Below are positions 1-8,841 of a DNA stretch of 64,000 bases, piece by piece. The notes below the pieces were generated by a model. It was not told the DNA's origin. It did not search any database and saw only the letters and a list, made by a program, of their open reading frames with translations. Numbering within the stretch: the stretch's first letter is position 1; every line of letters starts with the position of its first letter. The stretch lies in contig CAMBLO010000002.1 in the NCBI GenBank assembly GCA_945868505.1, forward strand, positions 82,464-146,463, written 5' to 3'. This DNA is from an uncultured Clostridia bacterium. GTDB taxonomy: Bacteria > Bacillota > Clostridia > Lachnospirales > Anaerotignaceae. The position numbers were made by a program, and so were the translations under genes.

Positions 1-768
1 CACTCTCCCCCAGCCGTGTTCCACAGTCTCCCTTTCCTCGCCGTCCATCAGCTCCGTCACCGTCCAATGACCGCATTTGTTGTCTTTCAGGAATTCCCCG
101 TCGCTGTTCTCCGTGTAATAGGTCACATTCTCCGCTGTCCACCATTCCACACGCCGCTTGGTTTTTTCTCTGCCGCCTTCCAACACCTTGATGTCATAGT
201 ATCGAATCACTTCCTTGATATCCTGCTGATAGACCTCATCGTAAACCACGATGACCTCCTCCGCAGGCACAATGCAGTATCGGAACTCCCCTTCTTCGTC
301 ATAGTAAACGTGCAGATATTCCACACCCTTGTTTGCCGCCCCGGTAATCCATTTCTGCAACATACTGTTGAAGCCCTCGTCAGCAAAATCCGTCAGCATA
401 GCTTCAAATTCTCTGCTCTCCTGCCCCCTTACGCTGATGGTAGGCTCTCTCCCCACCAAATAAGCAGTCTTTTGTGCCACCAGCGCATGGTGAAACGGGT
501 TCACACAATGGTGATTGCTTCGGTTGGGGTTGAAAAACATCTGCATCCTTTCTTCCCCGTCTCTCCCCGTTTCAGAAACAGGGCTTCTGCGAAAATCCTT
601 CTGCAAAACGTCATGCTTCCCCTGATAATATCGCTCGCCCTCCTCCATCCTCTTTTTCTTGTCGCTGTTTTTGTCCTCCTGAATGATTTCCTTCAGAATG
701 TGGCTGTCGTTGAGGCTTTTCCCCGCCGCCAGCCTTGCTTTCAGCAGTTCCATTTCTGTGATAAACAA
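1..768 (-). CDS. Phage portal protein, SPP1 Gp6-like (C-terminus beyond window)
   Basis: Minus-strand reading gives ...LLKARLAAGKSLNDSHILKEIIQEDKNSDKKKRMEEGERYYQGKHDVLQ...NHHCVNPFHHALVAQKTAYLVGREPTIS..., typical of SPP1-type portals; immediately downstream of the terminase large subunit. Start TTG (766-768) or ATG (751-753). Confidence 0.8.
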   Translation of the reverse strand, partial: MFITEMELLKARLAAGKSLNDSHILKEIIQEDKNSDKKKRMEEGERYYQGKHDVLQKDFRRSPVSETGRDGEERMQMFFNPNRSNHHCVNPFHHALVAQKTAYLVGREPTISVRGQESREFEAMLTDFADEGFNSMLQKWITGAANKGVEYLHVYYDEEGEFRYCIVPAEEVIVVYDEVYQQDIKEVIRYYDIKVLEGGREKTKRRVEWWTAENVTYYTENSDGEFLKDNKCGHWTVTELMDGEERETVEHGWGRV

Positions 769-785
769 TTCCCCTTCTCCTTTCT

Positions 786-2024
786 CTACCTGATTCGTAT
801 GTGTCTCATGTCATCCTCTCGGCTGTAACGCACCGCATCAATGGCATGATTTTCTCTGTCGGGGAATGCGGCCTTCCAGCCGCCTTTTCCGTCCCCTTCA
901 TATTCGTATCCGTAAAATTCCTTTGCCGTCTCCGGGCATCGTTTCGGGTCAATGATGATTTCCTCCAAATCCTGTAACCACTTGATGCCGTAATACACGC
1001 TGTCAGGTCCCTTCTTCGCCCCCACCGCAGCCACCCCATATTCCCGCATCTCCGCAATGGATTTTGGCTCTGCGCTGTCGCAAATCACTGCCCTGTGGTT
1101 GGGGTTCTCCTTCCAAATCTCCTCTGCCAGCCGTCGGTTGCTCATACCCTGTGCCCGCAGTTCAAAGAAAATATACAGCCGCCTTCTGGTCTTGTCGTAG
1201 TGGTTCACCGTGTAATGCAGTGGGTCTACGGCATACCCCCAGTCCAGCCCGCGGCTGATTCTGTCAAAAGCAGCAATTTCCTCGTCAGCGATTTCCCGTA
1301 ACGTCAGGTTGCGAAAAACCTCACCGCCGCCCCCCGTCACTTCCCCTAAGTATTCATGTCGGTACGTCTCCGGGTGCCGCTTCCGAATATATTCCGCCTC
1401 CGCCAAGAATTGGCTGCCCAGCCATTCTTCCGGCATCTCTTTGTAGGTGCTGTGATGTACCAGCCTGTCCTCCCGTCCCTCTGCCATCTCCTGATTCACC
1501 CAGCTTCTGGCGTGCTTGGGCGGATTATAGCTGTAAAAGATGCGAAATTCCTCGCCCCCTCGCATCAGGCTTTGGTTCAGGTTCCGCAATTCCTGCATCC
1601 CGCCAAATTCATCCACCTCTTCATACCAGATAAATTTGGCATACCCCCGCTGAAATTTGATGGATTTCAGCTTTCTCGGGTCGTCGCAGCCCCGAAAGAG
1701 TACCTTCTGCCCGGTGCTTTTCCGCACCAGCTCCATGGGGCTCACCTTTCGCTCCCATTCATCCTCCACACCCAAAGCATGAATGGCCCATGTCATCTGC
1801 TCGAACACGCTGTCCCGCAGATTTGCCGCCACCTTTCGCAGCACAACCGCATTGGCATCCTCGTCCTCCACCAGCCCCAGTATGATTTCAATGGAAAGAA
1901 ACGAAGATTTTCCGCTGCCTCTCCCACCTTTCAGCCAGTAATGGGTATGCTTTCCTTCTCGGATATCTCTGTGCAGTCCGTAAAAACCCTTCCCGATGCA
2001 CTGGCTCAGTCTCGTCACCCTCAT
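786..2024 (-). CDS. Phage terminase large subunit (PBSX family)
   Basis: 412-aa ORF with Walker A-like GGRGSGKSSFLSIEI, YEEVDEFGG and the C-terminal nuclease-type DSAEPKSIAEMREYG motif. Confidence 0.93.
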   Translation of the reverse strand: MRVTRLSQCIGKGFYGLHRDIREGKHTHYWLKGGRGSGKSSFLSIEIILGLVEDEDANAVVLRKVAANLRDSVFEQMTWAIHALGVEDEWERKVSPMELVRKSTGQKVLFRGCDDPRKLKSIKFQRGYAKFIWYEEVDEFGGMQELRNLNQSLMRGGEEFRIFYSYNPPKHARSWVNQEMAEGREDRLVHHSTYKEMPEEWLGSQFLAEAEYIRKRHPETYRHEYLGEVTGGGGEVFRNLTLREIADEEIAAFDRISRGLDWGYAVDPLHYTVNHYDKTRRRLYIFFELRAQGMSNRRLAEEIWKENPNHRAVICDSAEPKSIAEMREYGVAAVGAKKGPDSVYYGIKWLQDLEEIIIDPKRCPETAKEFYGYEYEGDGKGGWKAAFPDRENHAIDAVRYSREDDMRHIRIR

Positions 2025-2446
2025 GGCAGGTCATCCACGATGATGATGGGGCTTTTTTCTTCTGTCTTTTTCCCTTTTTCAAACAAGCTCTCCCGCTTGC
2101 CCAAAAGCTCCGCCGCTTTCATCCGCAACTTCGGGTCATCGTCCTCCCGCATCATTTCCGTCAGGAAACACAGAATTTCTTCCTTCTCTGCCACTGCTGT
2201 CTCCTCTTCCCCTTTCGGCAGGTTTTTTTCCGCCTGCTCTGCCGCCTGCTCCTTCTGCCTTTGGATCTCCTTCTGGATTTTCTCCATCCGCAGCATATCG
2301 CCCACCGTTCTGCTGATGTTCCGATACCCCAACAGCTTCGCCGCATCCAAGGGCTTCATCCCGGCGGCACATAGCCTGCAAAATTCCTTCTGCCGTTCCG
2401 TCAGTGTTTTTCTCTCTGCCACATTTGCATCGCCTCCTTTCTCCAC
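2021..2446 (-). CDS. Phage terminase small subunit
   Basis: 141 aa, LTERQKEFCRLCAAGMKPLDAAKLLGYRNISRTVGDMLR HTH region; overlaps the terL start by 4 nt. Confidence 0.85.
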   Translation of the reverse strand: MEKGGDANVAERKTLTERQKEFCRLCAAGMKPLDAAKLLGYRNISRTVGDMLRMEKIQKEIQRQKEQAAEQAEKNLPKGEEETAVAEKEEILCFLTEMMREDDDPKLRMKAAELLGKRESLFEKGKKTEEKSPIIIVDDLP

Positions 2447-2475
2447 TGCTCCCTCAATATATCCCCTTCCAACTC

Positions 2476-2952
2476 TTACATAGTCTCATTCTTCTCCATC
2501 TGCAGCAGCTTTTCCAAAATCCTGTCCTGCATCCGAAACAGCGTTGCTCGGCTCATATGCAGTTTCATCCCAATGAAATCAAAGCCACACCCCTTCTCGT
2601 ATCGCATCTGTATGTATGCCTGCTCTTCCTCTTCCAGCCCCTGCAGCATCTTGTCCATCTGTTTTTTCTGCTCCATGATTTCCATGATCTCCCCCTGCAG
2701 CTTCTCCATGTCTCCTTCATATTGCCTGTCAATCTCCTCCAGCATCTGGGCCACTGCCGCCGAATCATTCTCTTCCATCAGCTCCTTCTGTTCTTCCCGC
2801 CGTTTGATGATCCTCTTCATTGCCTCCTGTCTCCGTCCACATCGCTCCATAGCATCTCCCCAGTCCAACAGCCGTATCTTCATACGCCCTTTGTCGCTGT
2901 CCATTCTTCCTTTCACATATGCCTTCCAACCCAATCTCTTCTCCCCCTCCAT
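2476..2952 (-). CDS. Phage sigma-70 region 4-like / DUF1492-type transcriptional regulator
   Basis: 158 aa; coiled-coil followed by YIQMRYEKGCGFDFIGMKLHMSRATLFRMQDRILEKL (sigma region 4-like HTH); upstream of terS as expected for a late-gene activator. Confidence 0.7.
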   Translation of the reverse strand: MEGEKRLGWKAYVKGRMDSDKGRMKIRLLDWGDAMERCGRRQEAMKRIIKRREEQKELMEENDSAAVAQMLEEIDRQYEGDMEKLQGEIMEIMEQKKQMDKMLQGLEEEEQAYIQMRYEKGCGFDFIGMKLHMSRATLFRMQDRILEKLLQMEKNETM

Positions 2953-3110
2953 ATTGCAAACGCATATTCTCGTTTCAAAAGAATATCAGGAATATTTGTT
3001 CTTATTTTTATCTAACATTTTCCCTTCCTTCCTGTCAAGAGCAAATGAGACGATTGAGACTATCTCATACAATGCCGCAGCAGCCTTCCTTTTTTCCAAA
3101 AATAGAAAAA

Positions 3111-3138
3111 GACCCCAAGTCCTTTCGAACTTGAGGTC
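3111..3138 (-). terminator. Rho-independent terminator of the LysM gene
   Basis: GACCCCAAGT...ACTTGAGGTC hairpin followed in minus direction by U-rich tract. Confidence 0.75.
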
Positions 3139-3147
3139 CTCTCACCT

Positions 3148-4326
3148 TTATCCTTCGGGAATCCACAGTGCCTGCCCTTCATAGATCATATCCGCATTTT
3201 TCAAATCGTTTGCCTCTATGATCTTTGCAATCCCACTGTTATCTCCATAGAATTTTCTGCTGATATATCCTAAGCTATCCCCGCTTTCCACGATATATTT
3301 TTTGTTTGTCACCTTTTCTGCTGTAGGCTCTGTTGTCTGCCCGTTTTCTGCCTGCTGTACGGCAAAAACGCTTTGCACCTTCACCCCTTCGAAATCTTCT
3401 GCCAAAGTCTGATAGGAAGTCTGCATGGCTAAAAGCTCCGTCTCCACCATCTTTAACCTGTCCAAGCTCTGCATCATAGCCACCCCCATGCAGACGCAAA
3501 CGGCACAAAGCACACAGCTTACCGCCGCCAGCAGTCGGTCATGTTCCTTCTTGGCCTGCTTCACTTCCTTCTCCCGCTTCTGCAATACCCGCCGAATCTC
3601 CTTCGCCGCATCCATCCGTTCCTCCGCCGAGGGCTTTCTTCTCTGCCGCTCTCTGCCCTCCGCCTGTTCTGCCGCAAAAATCTCCGCTTCCGCCTGTGGG
3701 CTTGTCCCTTCCTGCATCTCCTCTCTGGGGCGGATCATGCTGTTTTCCAGCATATATTCCTGCATCTCTCGGTTCCTGTCGTAATATACAAAATACCCTC
3801 TGGCCTGTCGCAGCCCTGTTCCGTCCTCATTGTAAATATAAAAGGTGTCCAGCTTGTCCATGGTATCCACCACAAACAGTACCTGCCATTTTTCCTTGAA
3901 ATATTCTTTATGGAACACCTCGTCCCGGGCCATCAAAAACGACCCAAAGCTGGGCTGACAATGCACCCAACCTACAATGTTCATCCCTTTAAAATAAGTC
4001 TGCATTTGCCCGCCAATATATTCCCATGTCTCTTCGCTAAAGCATTCTACGCCGTTTTGCTGCACTGTTCCTTTTCCCTGAATTGCCCCGGAAATCACCA
4101 GCACATCCTGCCCTTCGACCTCGTAATGCTTCCCAATCAGCGCAGCCAGCTTTTCCTTCCCGCCGCCGCTTCTGCCGTATTGATAGAGATATGTATAAAC
4201 ATAATCCTCCACAAAAATCTTCACATGGTTCTCAATGCTTCCCATCTGCTTCGTCCGGGCAGGCATAGAAAATTCCTTCCCTGCCGTGCCGTATAAATTG
4301 CTGTCGCCATCAAAATAGTATTGCAT
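3148..4326 (-). CDS. Membrane protein with MPN/JAB-like N-terminal domain, TM segment and C-terminal LysM domain
   Basis: Start chosen at ATG 4324-4326 (AAAAGGAGGAAGCAGC-ATG). N-terminal GMNIVGWVHCQPSFGSFLMARDEVFHKEYF resembles the JAMM loop; C-terminal YIVESGDSLGYISRKFYGDNSGIAKIIEANDLKNADMIYEGQALWIPEG is LysM. Confidence 0.8.
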   Translation of the reverse strand: MQYYFDGDSNLYGTAGKEFSMPARTKQMGSIENHVKIFVEDYVYTYLYQYGRSGGGKEKLAALIGKHYEVEGQDVLVISGAIQGKGTVQQNGVECFSEETWEYIGGQMQTYFKGMNIVGWVHCQPSFGSFLMARDEVFHKEYFKEKWQVLFVVDTMDKLDTFYIYNEDGTGLRQARGYFVYYDRNREMQEYMLENSMIRPREEMQEGTSPQAEAEIFAAEQAEGRERQRRKPSAEERMDAAKEIRRVLQKREKEVKQAKKEHDRLLAAVSCVLCAVCVCMGVAMMQSLDRLKMVETELLAMQTSYQTLAEDFEGVKVQSVFAVQQAENGQTTEPTAEKVTNKKYIVESGDSLGYISRKFYGDNSGIAKIIEANDLKNADMIYEGQALWIPEG

Positions 4327-4823
4327 GCTGCTTCCTCCTTTTGCGTTGTTCTCGTTGCTCAGACTGAAAATCGTATCTTTCCATTCCTGTCTACAAAGAT
4401 ACCATTTCTTCTTTGCATATCCTGTCAAACGCTGTCGGCGCAGCCCCTTTTTCATCAGCAAAAGCCGCCCTTTTTCGCTGTTGAAAAAGGAGCGGCTCGG
4501 CAATTTATGTGTAACGTTTTATCTGAAGTTTCTCGGCTTCGGAAGTTCTCGAAGTGCGCCCAGTCGGGCGAAACTTACGGTTAAACAAACCGACTGCTCG
4601 CCCGTTTAGAACTACATCGGCAAAACAAAAAGGCTCTTTCTTACTTTTTATGCTAAAAAGTAACAAAAACGTATGGTCGCTTGCGCTCCTATATAGGGGA
4701 TTTCCGCATATCCCCCACACCCCCACAACGGTCTAAGGGGAACAATGTTCCCCTTAGATATCCCTTCCCCCCAGTGCCTTACGGCAAGGAGAAAAGCGGC
4801 GCAGACGAGCCTAAATTTATCAT

Positions 4824-4869
4824 TGACTTTTGAAACGCAAAATGATAATATAATTATGGGTTTCAAAAG
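4824..4869 (+). promoter_or_regulatory. Putative sigma-A promoter with perfect inverted repeat operator upstream of the RHH gene
   Basis: TTGACT (4824-4829) -19 bp- TATAAT (4849-4854); arms CTTTTGAAAC (4827-4836) and GTTTCAAAAG (4860-4869) flank the -10. Confidence 0.5.
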
Positions 4870-4881
4870 TGAGGTGAAAAT

Positions 4882-5055
4882 ATGCCCGAAAAAAAGAAAA
4901 TGGGTCGCCCAACCAACAGCCCAAAAACAACGCAATTTAGTATTCGTTTCGATGAAAAAACATTGGAAATTTTAGATGCTTATTGCAAAAAGAAAAATCT
5001 GACACGCCCGCAAGCTGTCAGATACGCTGTTCAGCGACTCAAAGAAGAAAAATAA
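4882..5055 (+). CDS. Ribbon-helix-helix (CopG/Arc-like) DNA-binding protein, 57 aa
   Basis: Not in ORF track: MPEKKKMGRPTNSPKTTQFSIRFDEKTLEILDAYCKKKNLTRPQAVRYAVQRLKEEK*; GAGGTGA RBS. Confidence 0.8.
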   Translation: MPEKKKMGRPTNSPKTTQFSIRFDEKTLEILDAYCKKKNLTRPQAVRYAVQRLKEEK

Positions 5056-5180
5056 AAGGAGTTTCGCCCGCCCTGAGAAAGCAAAAACGAAACTCCCACG
5101 CACCAAGCAAGGTACGCAAATAGTATAGCACTGCATACCTCTGTTTGGCAAATCTAAAAATATAAACGGAGGTTATTTTT

Positions 5181-5423
5181 ATGGAAGAAATCAAACAACA
5201 GCTTTATGAACTGCAAAACCTGACCTACCAGCTAGACTATATCAATGGTCTGGTCTATATCCTGCGGGAAGCCCTTCGCATCAATGAGGATGTTTTAAAT
5301 ATCCACTATACCATGTCCTCTGCTTATATCAGCAATCTCATCATGGAATTTGAAGAAAACCTCGATACATTGATGGAAAAAATGTTCCGCTCCTTCTCAA
5401 AGCTGCCAAAACAATCCGCCTAA
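5181..5423 (+). CDS. Small hypothetical protein, 80 aa
   Basis: Good RBS (ACGGAGGTTATTTTT-ATG); MEEIKQQLYELQNLTYQLDYINGLVYILREALRINED... Confidence 0.65.
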   Translation: MEEIKQQLYELQNLTYQLDYINGLVYILREALRINEDVLNIHYTMSSAYISNLIMEFEENLDTLMEKMFRSFSKLPKQSA

Positions 5424-5476
5424 GCCTGCCGGGAGGATAGACAGCCGGTTCTTCCCTGCCCCCGCGCAGGTGGCCT

Positions 5477-5515
5477 GTCGGTGGGAATGTATACTCGTAT
5501 CTCTTTCCCACCGAC
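5477..5515. repeat. 11-bp perfect inverted repeat (hairpin)
   Basis: GTCGGTGGGAA (5477-5487) ... TTCCCACCGAC (5505-5515). Confidence 0.7.
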
Positions 5516-5652
5516 ACCCACCGAGGGAAGGGGGCATCGAAAGCCATCCCTTTGCCTCCATTTTGGCTCGCTTGAGCCCATCTCGAGAACGCCTGAAGCC
5601 GAGAAGCTATAAGCTAAAACTTCACATGGGAACCGCCATACCAAAACTCCCC

Positions 5653-7233
5653 TTACATCAACGGTGCCAATACCTTCAGCAGCCACCCCTCCAACCGCAG
5701 CAGAAGTGTCCCCTTCTTATAATTTTCCAAGGTAATCTCTTGGCATTTTTCCAGTGTCGCCTGAAAATCCTTCTCAATATTCTCAATTTCATCCACCTGA
5801 TACAAAAACGCCGCACATTCAAAATGCAAATACAAGCTTCTGTAATCCAAATTGATGGTGCCCACCACAGCCTTTTCATCATCACTGGTGAAAACCTTCG
5901 CGTGAACAAATCCGGGTGTATATTCGTAAATCTTCACCCCCGCCTTCAACAGCGCAGGGTAATGGTTCTTCGCCAGAGCAAAGGCAAATTTCTTATCGGG
6001 CACATGGGGCAAAATCAGCTTCACATCCACCCCACGTTTTGCCGCAAAACTCAACGCCGTAATCATCCTCTGGTCGATAATCAGGTATGGTGTCATAATA
6101 TGCACATAGTCCTCCGCCCGGTTCAGGATATCCATGTAAACCGTTTCCCCAATCAGCTCGTCATCAAAGGGGCTGTCCCCATAGGGCATCACAAACCCCG
6201 CAGCCTGCTGGTCTTTCTCTTCCTTCTCCAGATATTCCCCATATTCCGCCTGCTTTTCAGAAACGCTCCACATCTGCAAAAACATCATTGTCAACCCCTG
6301 CACAGCGTCCCCTTTCAGCATCACTGCCGTATCTTTCCAATGGCCATATTTCTCCACGCGGTTGATGTATTCATCCCCGATGTTGATGCCCCCCGTGAAG
6401 CCTACCTTCCCGTCAATGACAAGAATCTTTCGGTGGTCACGGTTGTTGTAGTGGGTAGAAAGAATGGGCTGTATGGGCGCAAACATCTTGCACTGAATCC
6501 CCTTAGCCTTCAATTCCTCCGGATATTTGTAAGGCAGATCAAACATCGCGCAGGTCCCGTCATACATCACCCGCACCTCAACACCTGCCTTCGCCTTTTC
6601 TTCCAAAATCTCAAGGATTTTTTCCCACATATACCCTTCCTTCAGAATAAAATACTCCATAAAGATGAATTTTTCCGCCTTTGCCAGTTCTTCCAGCATG
6701 GCTTCAAATTTATCCTCGCCCAAAGGGAAATATTTCACCTTGGTATTTTGATAAACAGGAAAATTCCCATTTTTATGTACGTAGCCTGCCAGCTTTGCAG
6801 TCCCCATGTCTGCTTCTTCCAATGCCCGCAAAACCTCGGCATCCTGTTTCACAAAATCCTCCGTCTGCTTGTAAATACTGCTCAGCCGCTTCTCTAGAAA
6901 CCGATATCCCGGCTGCATTTTTACATACAAATACAATGCCCCACCCACCAAAGGCAGCAGCATCGTGATGATGGTCCACATCAGCTTTGTCTCTGGGCTC
7001 TCTTCTTTGTTGATGATGATTAGCACAATGCATAGTGCAAAAACCATGTAGCCCCCAAAAACCATGGGTATGTATTGACCGAAAAAGTTCACCATGCAGA
7101 ACATCAATAAAATTTGAACGATAAACAGCAGCGCGATCACCGCAGTCCGCCCATAAACCACCCGCATAGCACTCTGACGCCCTTTTTGCAAAACCGTATT
7201 TTCTTCTAAAATTTTCTTTTCTTCTCTGCTCAT
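5653..7233 (-). CDS. cls: Cardiolipin synthase
   Basis: 526 aa with N-terminal TM helices and two PLD motifs (HRKILVIDGKVGFTGGINIGDEY; HAKVFTSDDEKAVVGTINLDYRSL). Confidence 0.95.
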   Translation of the reverse strand: MSREEKKILEENTVLQKGRQSAMRVVYGRTAVIALLFIVQILLMFCMVNFFGQYIPMVFGGYMVFALCIVLIIINKEESPETKLMWTIITMLLPLVGGALYLYVKMQPGYRFLEKRLSSIYKQTEDFVKQDAEVLRALEEADMGTAKLAGYVHKNGNFPVYQNTKVKYFPLGEDKFEAMLEELAKAEKFIFMEYFILKEGYMWEKILEILEEKAKAGVEVRVMYDGTCAMFDLPYKYPEELKAKGIQCKMFAPIQPILSTHYNNRDHRKILVIDGKVGFTGGINIGDEYINRVEKYGHWKDTAVMLKGDAVQGLTMMFLQMWSVSEKQAEYGEYLEKEEKDQQAAGFVMPYGDSPFDDELIGETVYMDILNRAEDYVHIMTPYLIIDQRMITALSFAAKRGVDVKLILPHVPDKKFAFALAKNHYPALLKAGVKIYEYTPGFVHAKVFTSDDEKAVVGTINLDYRSLYLHFECAAFLYQVDEIENIEKDFQATLEKCQEITLENYKKGTLLLRLEGWLLKVLAPLM

Positions 7234-7904
7234 TCTCTGCTCGCCTCAATCCGATCCCGCAATGCCTGCATCCGCAGATCCAACATACTGCTGGCTTCTG
7301 CACATTTACTCAATTCTCTGGAGATCTCTTCCGCATTCTCAATATTTTTCTTATATTTCAGCTTGTGTTCCAAACTTGCCCAAAAATCCATGGCAATGGT
7401 TCTAAACTGCACTTCCACCTTCATGTTTTTCTTTTCATTGGATAAAAAGATTGGAATTTCCAAAATCAAATGCAGACTTCTGTATCCATTGGGCTTCGGG
7501 TTCACAATATAATCCTTTACCTCTAAAACTCTGATATCATCCTGATCTGTCAGCATTTTCGCTGTCATATAAATATCATCAGGGAAAGAACAGATCACCC
7601 GGATACCCGCAACATCTGCCAGATTCTCTTCGATCCCTTTCACACTCATCTCATATCCCTTCCGCTGCATCTTTTCAATGATGCTTTTGGGGGATTTGAT
7701 CCTGCTCTTGATGGATTCAAAAGGATTGCGGTTGTTTTTCATAGTAAATTCTGCATTCAAAACATTCAGCTTCGTTTCCACTTCCATCAGCGCACATCTG
7801 TATTGCATCATCAGTTCCATAAAAGGTCTTGCTTGCTGCAGCAGCACCTCAGGAAATTCAGATGTTGTCAATGCTTCCAAATCGAATTCTTTTTTTAATT
7901 CCAT
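7230..7904 (-). CDS. Small alarmone synthetase (RelA/SpoT synthetase domain GTP pyrophosphokinase)
   Basis: FESIKSRIKSPKSIIEKMQRKGYE...DVAGIRVICSFPDDIY...DYIVNPKPNGYRSLHLILEIP...VEVQFRTIAMDFWASLEHKLKYK; 4-nt overlap with cls. Confidence 0.93.
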   Translation of the reverse strand: MELKKEFDLEALTTSEFPEVLLQQARPFMELMMQYRCALMEVETKLNVLNAEFTMKNNRNPFESIKSRIKSPKSIIEKMQRKGYEMSVKGIEENLADVAGIRVICSFPDDIYMTAKMLTDQDDIRVLEVKDYIVNPKPNGYRSLHLILEIPIFLSNEKKNMKVEVQFRTIAMDFWASLEHKLKYKKNIENAEEISRELSKCAEASSMLDLRMQALRDRIEASRE

Positions 7905-8064
7905 CTATTCCGCCTCCTTTTCTATTATGTAAACAGTATAGCATATCCCCCGAATCTTGTCTATTTTCTGTTTCTCCCCGTTGCCATAAAACCTATTGGC
8001 TCCTGCTGCTTCACAGTTTCCCCCGCAGTTCCTCCCCTTTCCTCATTGCGTAAAATTCCATAAT

Positions 8065-8780
8065 AAATATCCACCGGCAAAGCCGGTGGTTTTAAGAACA
8101 ACCCTAAAGGGTACTTCACCAGCCACCCCTCAAGGGGTACGTTTTAAGCTGAAGCTACCAACCGCAAAGAGTATATCGTTTTATTTATTCTAAAATTGAT
8201 TTAAATGGATCAGTATACTCTTTTAATGCTATTTGGTCATATATTTAATCTTCATGTTCTTGTTCTCTGATATATTTTGCAATACCTTCCTTGTTGCCTC
8301 CGACTGTACTCACATAATATCCTCTACACCAAAAATGTCGGTTCCCATACTTATACTTCAAATTTGAAAACCTTTCAAATATTATCATAGTACTTTTTCC
8401 TTTGAGATACCCCATAAAATCACTTACTCTTTGATTTGGCGGTATCTCCACCAACTGTGGATGTGATCTGGCATTGCATGCGCCTCTATTATGTTTACAT
8501 GTTTGCGCTCACATAACTCTCTTAGTATCGCTCCAATTTCCTTTTTTAACTTTCCGTAGATTACTTTTCTTCTGTATTTAGGCGCAAACACTATGTGATA
8601 TTGACATTTCCAACTTGTATGCGCTAAACTGTATGTGTCATTAGCTTTGTTCTTCATTTCTAATGTCCTCCGTTCTGTTTGGTCTCGGTTGGTAGCCGCT
8701 TCCAATATAGCAGAACGGTGTTTTTTTGTATATGCTGACACTAAAGTCCGTACATTCCACCTGCATAGCAGGTGGTTTTT
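8065..8780 (-). mobile_element. IS200/IS605-family element, boundaries approximate
   Basis: TnpA remnant flanked by subterminal hairpins CCACCGGC-AAA-GCCGGTGG (8071-8089) and CCACCTGC-ATA-GCAGGTGG (8757-8775). Confidence 0.8.
8245..8657 (-). pseudogene. tnpA: IS200/IS605 transposase TnpA, frameshifted
   Basis: ORF 8424-8741 gives MKNKANDTYSLAHTSWKCQYHIVFAPKYRRKVIYGKLKKEIG...AHAMPDHIHS and ORF 8245-8454 continues VEIPPNQRVSDFMGYLKGKSTMIIFERFSNLKYKYGNRHFWCRGYYVSTVG in another frame. Confidence 0.85.
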
Positions 8781-8797
8781 ATTCCTGCATAAAAAAA

Positions 8798-8820
8798 AGA
8801 GACCTCTAAAAGAGGTCTCT
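8798..8820 (-). terminator. Rho-independent terminator of the etfA operon
   Basis: AGAGACCTCT-AAA-AGAGGTCTCT with poly-A on + (poly-U in minus transcript). Confidence 0.9.
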
Positions 8821-8841
8821 TAAAAACTAATTCAGTTTTCA

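Noticed and set aside
6773-7303. 176-aa minus-strand ORF overlapping cls and the alarmone synthetase
   Set aside because: Out-of-frame shadow within two confident genes; Cys/His/Arg-rich spurious translation.
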